Below are positions 1 through 5,293 of a stretch of 5,293 bases of DNA, piece after piece. The stretch lies in the NCBI GenBank assembly GCA_934518555.1, contig CAKSXW010000081.1:1-5293 (forward strand), read 5' to 3'. This DNA is from an uncultured Faecalibacterium sp. Its GTDB lineage: Bacteria > Bacillota > Clostridia > Oscillospirales > Ruminococcaceae. The notes beneath the pieces were generated by a model. That model saw nothing but the letters and a program-made list of their open reading frames with translations, made no database searches and had not been told where the DNA came from. Positions within the stretch are counted from its first letter, which is position 1; every line of letters starts with the position of its first letter. The position numbers were made by a program, and so were the translations under genes.

Positions 1-111
1 CCCTTCGTTGAGAAGGTCACCGTTGTCCGCAAGGGCAAGGTCCGCCGCGCAAAGCTGTTCTACCTGCGTGGCCGTACGGGCAAGGCTGCCAAGGTCAAGA
101 GCGATATTTGA
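1..111 (+). CDS. rplS: Ribosomal protein L19, C-terminal part (5' end outside window)
   Basis: Reading from base 1 gives 36 residues ending in a TGA stop at 109-111. The basic stretch [22 protein letters not shown] is the hallmark of the L19 C-terminus (family knowledge: V-RR-KVRRAKLYYLR-R-GKAA-). L19 is a 50S subunit protein, about 115 residues in most bacteria, that sits at the interface with the 30S subunit. About two thirds of the gene is therefore missing upstream. The gene ends 25 bases before a strong terminator, so it is the last gene of its own transcript (in many bacteria rpsP-rimM-trmD-rplS). It lies just upstream of lepB and rbgA, the usual Firmicute arrangement. Nothing odd is visible in the part present. 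Confidence 0.95.
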   Translation, partial: PFVEKVTVVRKGKVRRAKLFYLRGRTGKAAKVKSDI

Positions 112-135
112 TCATCCCCGATTTGCAACCGGGAG

Positions 136-167
136 AAAAGGGACAACTTGTTGTCCCTTTTTTCTTT
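136..167 (+). terminator. Intrinsic terminator after rplS
   Basis: GGGACAA (140-146) and TTGTCCC (151-157) form a perfect 7-bp stem with a 4-base loop, CTTG. The stem is followed by TTTTTT (158-163) and more T's. The preceding AAAA (136-139) pairs with the T-run and lengthens the stem to 11 bp, so the site could also stop transcription from the other strand. It separates rplS from the lepB operon. Confidence 0.93.
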
Positions 168-188
168 ATCAAAATTTGGTGGAATGCA

Positions 189-217
189 TTGCAAACCAGG
201 CGTTTTTGCGCTATTAT
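189..217 (+). promoter_or_regulatory. Probable sigma-A-type promoter for the lepB operon
   Basis: TTGCAA (189-194, 4 of 6 matches to TTGACA) and TATTAT (212-217, 5 of 6 matches to TATAAT) are separated by exactly 17 bases. The pair lies in the only AT-rich gap between the rplS terminator and lepB. Transcription would start near 224, giving a leader of about 35 bases before the lepB start codon. This is a consensus match only. Confidence 0.65.
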
Positions 218-258
218 CGGGTCGGTAATGCAAAACCGGAAGGTGAGGTGCATCGGAT

Positions 259-822
259 ATGAAAGATGAAAAAATGCAGCCCGGGCAGCAGGCCCGGCCG
301 GTCCGTGGGCAGAGCGTGCTGGAGTGGTATGAGGCGCTCATCTCAGCAGCCTTGGTGCTGGTGCTGGTGTTCTCGTTCTTTTTCCGCATCATTCAGGTGG
401 ACGGCAGTTCCATGGTGCCTACCCTGACCCATGGGGACAAGCTCATCGTCTGGGGGGCAGGCTATACCCCTCAGCGAGGGGATGTGGTGATCGTGGACAG
501 CTACACCTCTTACGGCAAGCCCCTGGTCAAGCGGGTCATTGCCAAGGGAGGGGACACCATCTCCATTGATTACGCCGAGGGCACAGTGGAGGTCAACGGC
601 CAGCTGCTGCAGGAGGACTATATTGCCGAGCCCACCCATCTGAGCTATGATGTGGAGTTTCCCTACACGGTGCCGGAGGGCACAGTGTTCCTGATGGGGG
701 ATAACCGCAACGGGTCGCTGGACAGCCGCTCCTCCTCTGTGGGCTGCATCGACGAACGGGATATTTTGGGCAAGGTGCTGCTGTGCTTCTTGCCTGTTTC
801 GGATTTTGGAGTGGTAAAATGA
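259..822 (+). CDS. lepB: Signal peptidase I
   Basis: Membrane-anchored serine protease that removes signal peptides from exported preproteins on the outer face of the membrane. The 187-residue protein has a short charged N-terminus, one membrane segment at about residues 25-45 (ALISAALVLVLVFSFFF), and then the S26 peptidase domain. Box B, SSMVPTL, contains the catalytic Ser51. The general base is Lys91 in LVKRVIAKGGD. The conserved GDNR (147-150) and S-D-S-R (153-157) boxes follow. One membrane segment and a small catalytic domain fit the Gram-positive SipS type. The ATG has a purine-rich site, GAGGTG (245-250), 8 bases upstream. The next in-frame Met (residue 6) would lose little, so the start is not certain to the residue. 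The gene is first in the four-gene operon, and its TGA stop overlaps the rbgA start as ATGA. Confidence 0.96.
   Translation: MKDEKMQPGQQARPVRGQSVLEWYEALISAALVLVLVFSFFFRIIQVDGSSMVPTLTHGDKLIVWGAGYTPQRGDVVIVDSYTSYGKPLVKRVIAKGGDTISIDYAEGTVEVNGQLLQEDYIAEPTHLSYDVEFPYTVPEGTVFLMGDNRNGSLDSRSSSVGCIDERDILGKVLLCFLPVSDFGVVK
808..821 (+). promoter_or_regulatory. Ribosome binding site fixing the rbgA start
   Basis: GGAG (808-811) lies 7 bases before the ATG at 819-821, inside the last lepB codons. The frame is open upstream to an ATG at 783, but that ATG has no such site and would add 12 residues not expected in the family. The 819 start is therefore preferred. A further in-frame ATG at 828 is possible but less well spaced. 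Confidence 0.7.
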
Positions 823-1742
823 ACGAAATGGATACACGGTTTGCAAACCAATACAATATTCAGTGGTTCCCGGGCCACATGACCAAGACCCTGCGAATGA
901 TGGAGCAGGAGATCCAGCACGTGGACGCCAGCCTGGTGCTGCTGGATGCTCGCATCCCTCTTTCCAGCCTGAACCCGGAGATCGAGCGCATCACCGCCCG
1001 TAAACCCAAGCTCTACGCCCTGAACAAGGCAGACCTGGCAGACCCGGCAGTGACCGAGGAATGGATCCGGTATTTCCGGGCAGCAGATGCCGGCTGCGTG
1101 GCCATCAGCGCCAAGCAGAAGGGCGGCGCCGCCGCCGTCAAAAACGCCATTGAAAGGGAGCTGGCCGGCCTGCTGGAACGCCGCCAGGTCCGTGGCATGG
1201 GCGGCGCCAAGACCCAGGTGATGCTCTGCGGCATCCCCAACGTGGGCAAATCCACCTTTATCAACACCTTTGCCGGGTCCGCCCGGGCCAAGGCGGCAGA
1301 CCGCCCCGGCGTTACCAAGGGCAAGCAGTGGGTCAGCACCGAGACCTTCGACCTGCTGGATATGCCCGGCGTGCTGTGGAAAAAGTTCGATTCCAAGGCC
1401 ACTGCCTCCAACCTGGCTTTTATCGGCTCCATCAAGGACGACATCCTGGATGTAGAGGAGCTGGCCATGAATCTGCTGGATGAGGTGCGCCGGAACTACC
1501 CGGACCTGGTGGCCCAGCGGTACAAGCTGGACGCTGAGACCTTGGCCCTGCCGCCCTATGAGCTGCTGGAGGCCATTGGCCGCAAGCGTGGCCTGCTGGT
1601 CCGGGGCGGCGAGGTGAACACCGAACGCTGCGCCATTATGCTGGTGGACGAGTTCCGTGCCTGCAAGTGGGGCCGCATCTCCCTGGAGCGTCCGCCCCAG
1701 CGTGAGGACCTGGCAGAGTTTGCACAGGAGGACGAGGAATGA
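819..1742 (+). CDS. rbgA: Ribosome biogenesis GTPase A (circularly permuted YlqF/YawG GTPase)
   Basis: GTPase needed for late assembly of the 50S subunit (known for Bacillus subtilis RbgA/YlqF). The 307-residue product has the family's permuted order of GTP-binding motifs. DARIP is at 43-47, G4 NKAD at 69-72 and the G5-like SAK at 97-99. G1 GIPNVGKS follows at 138-145, then the G2 Thr166 in GVTKG and G3 DMPG at 181-184. The N-terminal IQWFPGHM carries His20, which matches the catalytic His9 of the B. subtilis protein. The C-terminal region (about 195-300) corresponds to the family's helical RNA-binding domain. It is somewhat longer than the B. subtilis protein (about 280), with roughly 11 extra N-terminal residues and an acidic C-terminal tail. 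It overlaps lepB by 4 bases and rnhB by 4 bases, so translational coupling is likely. Location next to rplS, another 50S gene, is the usual Firmicute context. Confidence 0.96.
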   Translation: MNEMDTRFANQYNIQWFPGHMTKTLRMMEQEIQHVDASLVLLDARIPLSSLNPEIERITARKPKLYALNKADLADPAVTEEWIRYFRAADAGCVAISAKQKGGAAAVKNAIERELAGLLERRQVRGMGGAKTQVMLCGIPNVGKSTFINTFAGSARAKAADRPGVTKGKQWVSTETFDLLDMPGVLWKKFDSKATASNLAFIGSIKDDILDVEELAMNLLDEVRRNYPDLVAQRYKLDAETLALPPYELLEAIGRKRGLLVRGGEVNTERCAIMLVDEFRACKWGRISLERPPQREDLAEFAQEDEE

Positions 1743-2386
1743 AGCGGCGGTCTGATGAGGAGATCTCTGCCCCGCTCTACGCCTACGACGCCCAGGTCCG
1801 GGCAAGCTACGGCTGCTTTGCCGGGGTAGACGAGGCAGGCCGGGGCCCCTTATGCGGCCCGGTGTGCGTGGCTGCCTGCATCCTGGACCCGGAAAACCCG
1901 GTGTACGGCATCAACGACTCCAAAAAGCTCACCGAAAAAAAGCGAGACGCCCTGTTTGACGAGATCCGGGAAAAGGCTCTGGCCTATCGGATCGTCTTTG
2001 TGGGGCCGGAGATCATCGACCGGGACAACATCCTCCAGGCTACCATGGGTGGTATGCGGCAGGCTGTGGAAGAACTGGACCTGGTGCCCAACCTGGTGCT
2101 GGTGGATGGCAACCGGACCCCTGCAGGGCTGCAGATCCCGGCCCAGCCGGTGGTAAAAGGGGACGCCACCAGTGCCAGCATCGGCGCAGCGTCCATTCTG
2201 GCCAAGGTCAGCCGGGACCGCTATATGCTGGAGCTGGATAAGCAGTTCCCCCAGTATCAGCTGGCCAAGCACAAGGGCTACCCCACCAAGCTGCACTATG
2301 AGCTGATCGCCCAGTACGGCATCCAGCCCTTTTACCGCCGCAGCTTTTTAAAAAAGCAGGGCTACTGGCCGGAGAACCAGCGGTGA
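1739..2386 (+). CDS. rnhB: Ribonuclease HII
   Basis: Endonuclease that cleaves the RNA part of RNA:DNA hybrids and starts removal of single ribonucleotides misincorporated in DNA. The 215-residue protein has the four acidic metal ligands of the type 2 RNase H fold: Asp31 and Glu32 in [14 protein letters not shown], Asp123 in LVDGN, and Asp160 in KVSRDRYM. The GRG motif (34-36) that recognises the ribonucleotide junction is intact, as are DSKKL (60-64) and the C-terminal [13 protein letters not shown] block. About 24 residues precede the catalytic domain. The ATG overlaps the rbgA stop as ATGA and is preceded by a full AGGAGG (1726-1731) at 7 bases, so the start is well supported. Leu38 is encoded by TTA (1850-1852), a codon otherwise almost absent from this window. 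Confidence 0.97.
   Translation: MKRRSDEEISAPLYAYDAQVRASYGCFAGVDEAGRGPLCGPVCVAACILDPENPVYGINDSKKLTEKKRDALFDEIREKALAYRIVFVGPEIIDRDNILQATMGGMRQAVEELDLVPNLVLVDGNRTPAGLQIPAQPVVKGDATSASIGAASILAKVSRDRYMLELDKQFPQYQLAKHKGYPTKLHYELIAQYGIQPFYRRSFLKKQGYWPENQR
2371..2385 (+). promoter_or_regulatory. Ribosome binding site and GTG start of yraN
   Basis: GGAG (2371-2374) lies 8 bases upstream of GTG (2383-2385). The GTG overlaps the rnhB stop TGA as GTGA, the third 4-base overlap in the operon. No ATG lies nearby in frame, and the GTG start yields the normal family length, so a non-ATG start is well supported. Confidence 0.75.
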
Positions 2387-2745
2387 ACCGGGCCCAGACG
2401 GGCCAGCGTGGGGAAGCTGCCGCCGCAAAATTTTATCTGGACCAGGGCTGCCAGCTTCTGGCCCACAATTTTCGCACCCGGATGGGGGAGCTGGACCTGG
2501 TGGTGCAGGAGCCAGACGGCACCGTGGTGATCTGCGAGGTCAAGACCCGGGCAAAAGGCTCCCTTACCAGCCCGGCCCAGGCCGTGGATGGGCCCAAGCA
2601 GCGCCGCCTGATCCGGGCGGCCCAGGTCTATCTGCAACAGACCGGGCTGAGCGATGCTCCGGTACGTTTTGACGTAGCAGAGGTGAACCCTCTTGACAGC
2701 GGACGCTGGATGGTACATATTATAAGGGGTGCTTTTCTTTCCTGA
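2383..2745 (+). CDS. yraN: UPF0102 / YraN family protein, predicted nuclease-like fold
   Basis: A 120-residue protein of the widespread YraN family, whose exact cellular role is not established. It has a restriction-endonuclease-like core. The GQRGE block (7-11) with Glu11 is followed by MGELDLV with Glu36 and Asp38, then CEVKTR with Glu52 and Lys54, and finally KQRRL (72-76) and RFDVAEV (95-101). The D38...E52-x-K54 spacing matches a PD-(D/E)xK active site, so nuclease activity on branched or damaged DNA is a reasonable inference but not shown here. Length is normal for the family. It follows rnhB directly, a pairing seen in many bacteria, which hints at a DNA- or R-loop-processing role. The end of the gene holds a likely promoter for thrC. 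Confidence 0.9.
   Translation: MNRAQTGQRGEAAAAKFYLDQGCQLLAHNFRTRMGELDLVVQEPDGTVVICEVKTRAKGSLTSPAQAVDGPKQRRLIRAAQVYLQQTGLSDAPVRFDVAEVNPLDSGRWMVHIIRGAFLS
2693..2723 (+). promoter_or_regulatory. Probable promoter for thrC inside the end of yraN
   Basis: A perfect TTGACA (2693-2698) is followed by the AT-rich block CATATTATAAG (2716-2726), which stands out in this GC-rich coding sequence. TATTAT (2718-2723, 5 of 6) has a 19-base spacer, and CATATT (2716-2721, 4 of 6) has a 17-base spacer. Transcription would begin around 2728-2732, leaving a leader of about 110 nt before thrC. thrC would then be transcribed independently of the lepB operon, in addition to any read-through. Confidence 0.55.
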
Positions 2746-2754
2746 AGAGCCGCC

Positions 2755-2826
2755 CGGTGGGAAATGTACGGGCAGAGCCAGGCTCTGCCACAGCAGCGCA
2801 GGCCCAAGATAGGGGGCTCTGCACCG
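2755..2826 (+). other. Structured leader upstream of thrC
   Basis: The 97-base gap between yraN and thrC holds a strong hairpin. GGCAGAGC (2771-2778) pairs perfectly with GCTCTGCC (2782-2789) around a 3-base CAG loop. No T-run follows, so it is not a standard terminator. A second copy of GGCTCTGC occurs at 2815-2822 and could compete for the same GCAGAGCC strand. CGGTG (2755-2759) can pair with CACCG (2822-2826) to close the whole region, ending 4 bases before the thrC Shine-Dalgarno (AGGAG, 2831-2835). I do not recognise a known riboswitch or T-box. It could also be a copy of a dispersed palindromic repeat. Confidence 0.5.
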
Positions 2827-2842
2827 AAAAAGGAGCGACATT

Positions 2843-4303
2843 ATGCAGTTCTTTAGTACCAGAGACACGAATCGCAAGGTCACCTCGTCCCAGGCTATCG
2901 CCCAGGGCTTGTCGGATGAAGGGGGCCTGTTTGTCCCCGAGTCCTTTCCCCAGGTGAATGTGCAGGCTTTGTGCCAGCTGGAGTATCCGGCGCTGGCCGC
3001 TGCCGTCATCCGGGAATATCTGACGGATTACGCCCCGGAGTTCCTGGCACAGGCTGCCCGGGAGACCTACGGGGATGCCTTTGGGGGCAAGGCCGGCTAT
3101 CTGGCCCCGGTGGAAGGGGACACCTATGCCCTGGAGCTGTGGCACGGCCCCACCTGCGCCTTTAAGGACTACGCCCTGCAGCTGATGCCCCGTCTGCTGG
3201 TGGAGGCTAAAAAGAACCTGGGCCGTACTGAAAAGACCCTGATCCTGGTGGCCACCAGCGGTGACACCGGCAAGGCTGCCCTGGACGGCTACCACGATAT
3301 CCCCGGTGTGGAGATCGCTGTGTTCTACCCCACAGGGGGCACCAGTGAGATCCAGCGTCTGCAGATGGCCACCCAGGAGGGTGCCAACGTGGCCGTGTAC
3401 GCCGTGCGTGGCAATTTTGACGATGCCCAGACCGGCGTGAAGAAGGTGTTTGGCAACAAGGCCATTGCCGCCGAACTGGAAAAGCGGAACATCCGGCTGT
3501 CCAGTGCCAACTCCATCAACTGGGGCCGTCTGGTGCCCCAGATCGTCTACTACTTTGCCGCCTACGCCCAGCTGCTGAAGGCCGGGAAGATCGCTTTTGG
3601 CGACGCCGTGGATTTCTGCGTGCCTACGGGCAACTTTGGCGACATCCTGGCTGGCTACTATGCCAAGCGCATGGGCCTGCCGGTGGGCAAGCTGGTCTGT
3701 GCTTCCAACGAGAACAACGTCCTCACCGACTTCCTCACCACCGGCACCTATACCGCCAAGCGAGAGTTCTTTAAAACCACCTCTCCCAGCATGGACATCC
3801 TGGTGTCCTCCAACCTGGAGCGGCTGCTGTACCATGTGACCGGCAGCGATGCCGAAGTGGCAGGCTTTATGAAGGACCTGGCAGACACTGGCCGCTACAC
3901 GGTTCGGCCCGAGACCCTGGCCGCCATCCAGGAGACCTTCTCCTGCGGCTGGAGCAGCGAGGCCCAGGTGGCCCAGGAGATCCGTGCCCGTTACGAAAAG
4001 GACGGCTACCTGTGCGATACCCACACGGCAGTGGCCTTCCACGTAGCAGCGCAGAAAAAGAGGGAAGGCGTGCCCATGGTGGTGCTGTCCACTGCATCGC
4101 CCTTCAAGTTCCCTCGCAGTGTGCTGGAGGCTTTGGGCCGTCCTGCACCGGAAAATGATTTTGAAGCCATGCAGCAGCTGGAAACTGCCACTGGCCATGC
4201 CGCCCCTGCAAGCCTGGCTGCCCTGCACCAGAAGGCCGAGCGGTTCAGTGCCGTCATCGACCCGGCTCAGATCGCTGAGGTGGCCCTGGGCTATCAGGCA
4301 TAA
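2843..4303 (+). CDS. thrC: Threonine synthase
   Basis: PLP enzyme that converts O-phospho-L-homoserine and water to L-threonine and phosphate, the last step of threonine synthesis, in the cytoplasm. At 486 residues it belongs to the long, E. coli-like form rather than the roughly 350-residue B. subtilis-like form. The N-terminal MQFFSTRD and QGLSDEGGLFVP (21-32) are typical of that form. WHGPTCAFKD carries the PLP lysine Lys108, next to the position of Lys107 in E. coli. ATSGDTGKAAL (137-147), SANSINWGRL (221-230), GNFGD (263-267, cofactor phosphate loop) and STASPFKFP (416-424) complete the active site. The ATG has AGGAG (2831-2835) 7 bases upstream. No hom or thrB gene is adjacent, so the pathway is split in this genome. 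The gene contains no TTA, CTA or TCA codon in its 486 codons, indicating strong codon bias and probably vertical inheritance. Confidence 0.97.
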   Translation: MQFFSTRDTNRKVTSSQAIAQGLSDEGGLFVPESFPQVNVQALCQLEYPALAAAVIREYLTDYAPEFLAQAARETYGDAFGGKAGYLAPVEGDTYALELWHGPTCAFKDYALQLMPRLLVEAKKNLGRTEKTLILVATSGDTGKAALDGYHDIPGVEIAVFYPTGGTSEIQRLQMATQEGANVAVYAVRGNFDDAQTGVKKVFGNKAIAAELEKRNIRLSSANSINWGRLVPQIVYYFAAYAQLLKAGKIAFGDAVDFCVPTGNFGDILAGYYAKRMGLPVGKLVCASNENNVLTDFLTTGTYTAKREFFKTTSPSMDILVSSNLERLLYHVTGSDAEVAGFMKDLADTGRYTVRPETLAAIQETFSCGWSSEAQVAQEIRARYEKDGYLCDTHTAVAFHVAAQKKREGVPMVVLSTASPFKFPRSVLEALGRPAPENDFEAMQQLETATGHAAPASLAALHQKAERFSAVIDPAQIAEVALGYQA

Positions 4304-4335
4304 CCTCCCTGCTGCATTAGAACAGGAGTAACAAC

Positions 4336-5019
4336 ATGGCACTTTTTGTGCTTGGTGACCCCCATCTTTCTCTGGGGGCTTCCAAACCCATGGACATCTT
4401 CCCCGGTTGGGATAACTATGTAGAGCGTCTGGAAAAGAACTGGCGCAAGCTGGTGACCCCCCAGGATACCATCGTGCTGGCAGGGGATATCAGCTGGGCC
4501 ATGCGCCTGACGGATACCCGGAAGGACTTTTCCTTTTTGCAGCAGCTGCCCGGGCAGAAGATCATCATGAAGGGCAACCACGATTACTGGTGGTCCACTG
4601 CCAACAAGATGAATGCCTACCTTAAGGCAGAGGGCTTTGATACCCTGCACATCCTGCACAACAACTCCTACAGCGTAGAGGGCTACGCCATCTGCGGCAC
4701 CCGGGGCTGGCTGTTCGATGTGGGGGAGCCCCATGACGAAAAGGTCATGAACCGGGAGATCGGCCGCCTGCGGATGAGCCTGGAGGCGGCAGAGCCGGGG
4801 CTGGAAAAGCTGGTGTTCCTGCACTATCCGCCGGTGTATACCGGCACCAGTGCCCCGGAGATCGTGTCCACCCTGAAGGACTACGGCATCCGCACCTGCT
4901 ACTACGGCCACCTGCACGGCAATGCCATCCGCTATGCGGTGCAGGGGGATGTGGACGGCATCCGCTATAAGCTGGTAAGTGCCGACGGGCTGCGGTTCTG
5001 CCCCTACCGGATCAATTGA
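4336..5019 (+). CDS. Calcineurin-like metallophosphoesterase, substrate unknown
   Basis: Predicted cytoplasmic metal-dependent phosphoesterase of 227 residues with no signal peptide. The five blocks of the fold are in order: GDPHLS with Asp8 and His10, GDISW with Asp51, GNHDYWW with Asn81, His82 and Asp83, FLHYPP with His163, and GHLHG with His192 and His194. All dinuclear metal ligands are present, so it should be active. The protein resembles the small predicted phosphohydrolases found in many Firmicutes (I believe COG1768), but I cannot name the substrate. The ATG has AGGAG (4324-4328) 7 bases upstream. It starts 32 bases after thrC with no terminator between, so co-transcription is likely, though a functional link to threonine synthesis is not evident. 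No clear terminator follows the gene either, so its transcript may run into the next promoter region. Confidence 0.9.
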   Translation: MALFVLGDPHLSLGASKPMDIFPGWDNYVERLEKNWRKLVTPQDTIVLAGDISWAMRLTDTRKDFSFLQQLPGQKIIMKGNHDYWWSTANKMNAYLKAEGFDTLHILHNNSYSVEGYAICGTRGWLFDVGEPHDEKVMNREIGRLRMSLEAAEPGLEKLVFLHYPPVYTGTSAPEIVSTLKDYGIRTCYYGHLHGNAIRYAVQGDVDGIRYKLVSADGLRFCPYRIN

Positions 5020-5061
5020 GGGCCGGGAGAAGGGCAAAACCGATAAAAATTAACAATTTGG

Positions 5062-5092
5062 TCTGGCAATTGTGTCCAGAGCGTGATATAAT
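5062..5092 (+). promoter_or_regulatory. Extended -10 promoter with inverted repeat, upstream of the tig-like gene
   Basis: A perfect TATAAT (5087-5092) is preceded by TGA (5084-5086), forming an extended -10 element. CTGGCA (5063-5068, 4 of 6) is a -35 candidate 18 bases upstream. The start would be near 5099. TCTGG (5062-5066) and CCAGA (5076-5080) form an inverted repeat with a 9-base gap across the -35 and spacer, a position suited to a repressor or other regulator. The arms do not match CIRCE or a CtsR site. The promoter is well supported; the operator role is a guess. Confidence 0.75.
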
Positions 5093-5098
5093 GAGTCT

Positions 5099-5238
5099 TG
5101 ACGCGACTGTTGCACCCAATTGAGCGCGCGCGTCCCCGCATTTCGCAAATACAGGAATATCCAGGACGCAGTGCGCGGTTGCACGGGGCAAAAACTTGCT
5201 GCCCTGAGCAATAGAATTTTTGAGTGGAGGAAAAACAA
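5099..5238 (+). promoter_or_regulatory. Long structured 5' leader of the tig-like gene
   Basis: About 140 bases lie between the predicted transcription start and the ATG, and no gene lies in them. GCGCGCGCGTCC (5124-5135) pairs with 5164-5176 in a 12-bp helix with one bulged A (5170) and one G-U pair. Its loop contains a small ATTT-CGC-AAAT hairpin (5140-5150). Outside it, TTGC-A-CCC (5110-5117) pairs with GGGGCAA (5185-5191) with one bulge. The same 3' strand can instead pair downstream with TTGC and CCC up to 5204, so the two folds exclude each other. The region ends with GGAGG (5226-5230), 8 bases before the start codon. No known riboswitch or T-box motif is recognised, and the structure is read by eye only. 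Confidence 0.5.
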
Positions 5239-5293
5239 ATGAATCTCATCAAGTGTGAAAAGCTCGAGAAGAGCATGGCAGAGCTGCAGTTCT
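5239..5293 (+). CDS. tig: Probable trigger factor, N-terminal fragment (runs off window)
   Basis: Only 18 complete codons are visible: MNLIKCEKLEKSMAELQF. The pattern of a short hydrophobic start, then K-x-E-K-L-E-x-S-x-x-E-L, fits the first strand of the ribosome-binding domain of trigger factor, the ribosome-associated chaperone and prolyl isomerase that meets nascent chains. The diagnostic GFRKGKAP loop would lie beyond the window, so the assignment is tentative. The start is well supported: GGAGG (5226-5230) lies 8 bases upstream of ATG, and a clear promoter precedes it. If correct, clpP and clpX would be expected downstream. Another small protein starting with a similar charged helix or strand cannot be excluded. 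Confidence 0.55.
   Translation, partial: MNLIKCEKLEKSMAELQF

Noticed and set aside
838..849. 12-bp perfect palindrome GGTTTGCAAACC, part of which (TTGCAAACCA) repeats the sequence at 189-198
   Set aside because: It lies in rbgA codons 7-10. A palindrome of this length is expected about once by chance in a window of this size, and the 10-base match to the lepB promoter has no further similarity around it.
663..1805. A 380-codon open frame on the minus strand opposite rbgA
   Set aside because: Same cause: it is in register with rbgA, which lacks TTA, CTA and TCA codons. The shorter minus-strand frames opposite lepB (343-846), rnhB (1850-2296, ending exactly at the TTA codon), yraN (2362-3009) and the phosphoesterase gene (4294-5037) are in the same register and rejected for the same reason.
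2757..2957. Possible 66-codon leader ORF starting with GTG before thrC
   Set aside because: It has no ribosome binding site at a good distance, runs out of frame into thrC, is not rich in Thr or Ile, and its region is better explained as a structured leader.
2720..4342. A 540-codon open frame on the minus strand opposite thrC
   Set aside because: Its codons are in exact register with thrC codons, so its stops would correspond only to TTA, CTA and TCA in thrC. Those codons are absent because of GC-biased codon use. thrC itself has full catalytic motifs and a ribosome binding site, and the minus-strand product has no recognisable domain.
5000..5035. Terminator after the phosphoesterase gene
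   Set aside because: Short complementary G/C runs (CCCCT with AGGG, CCGG with CCGG) overlap the stop codon region, but no stable stem followed by a T-run is present.
5091..5123. Ten-residue upstream ORF (MSLDATVAPN) before the tig-like gene
   Set aside because: Its ATG overlaps the end of the TATAAT box, so it would lie upstream of the expected transcription start near 5099 and not be in the mRNA. It also has no Shine-Dalgarno site.

Overview
The window looks like an ordinary, vertically inherited chromosomal segment from a GC-rich Firmicute. The gene order rplS - lepB - rbgA(ylqF) - rnhB - yraN is typical of Bacillota. The codon use is strongly G/C-ending, strong Shine-Dalgarno sites precede the genes, and the E. 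coli-type (long) threonine synthase is a single gene. Together these suggest a clostridial gut lineage such as Oscillospiraceae/Ruminococcaceae (Faecalibacterium-like). That taxonomic guess is inference. All genes are on the + strand and I see no mobile element, CRISPR array, tRNA or rRNA.

Layout. Positions 1-111 are the 3' end of rplS (ribosomal protein L19), followed by a textbook intrinsic terminator (136-167). A sigma-A-like promoter (189-217) then starts a tightly packed four-gene operon: lepB (signal peptidase I), rbgA (circularly permuted GTPase for 50S assembly), rnhB (RNase HII) and yraN (UPF0102 nuclease-like protein). Each gene overlaps the next by 4 bases (ATGA, ATGA, GTGA). A perfect TTGACA box inside the end of yraN is a likely promoter for thrC (threonine synthase). 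thrC has a roughly 110-nt leader with a strong hairpin. A calcineurin-like metallophosphoesterase gene follows 32 bases after thrC, with no terminator between them.

Positions 5020-5238 hold no gene. They contain an extended -10 promoter with an inverted repeat across it, then a leader of about 140 nt that folds into nested helices with a competing downstream hairpin. The leader precedes an 18-codon fragment whose start resembles trigger factor (tig).

The genes are housekeeping in nature: protein export (LepB), ribosome building (L19, RbgA), RNA:DNA hybrid removal (RnhB), amino-acid synthesis (ThrC) and probably nascent-chain folding (Tig). I found no convincing new multi-gene system. The items most worth a second look are the structured leaders upstream of the tig-like gene and of thrC. 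Long open frames on the minus strand are fully explained by the near absence of TTA, CTA and TCA codons in the real genes.
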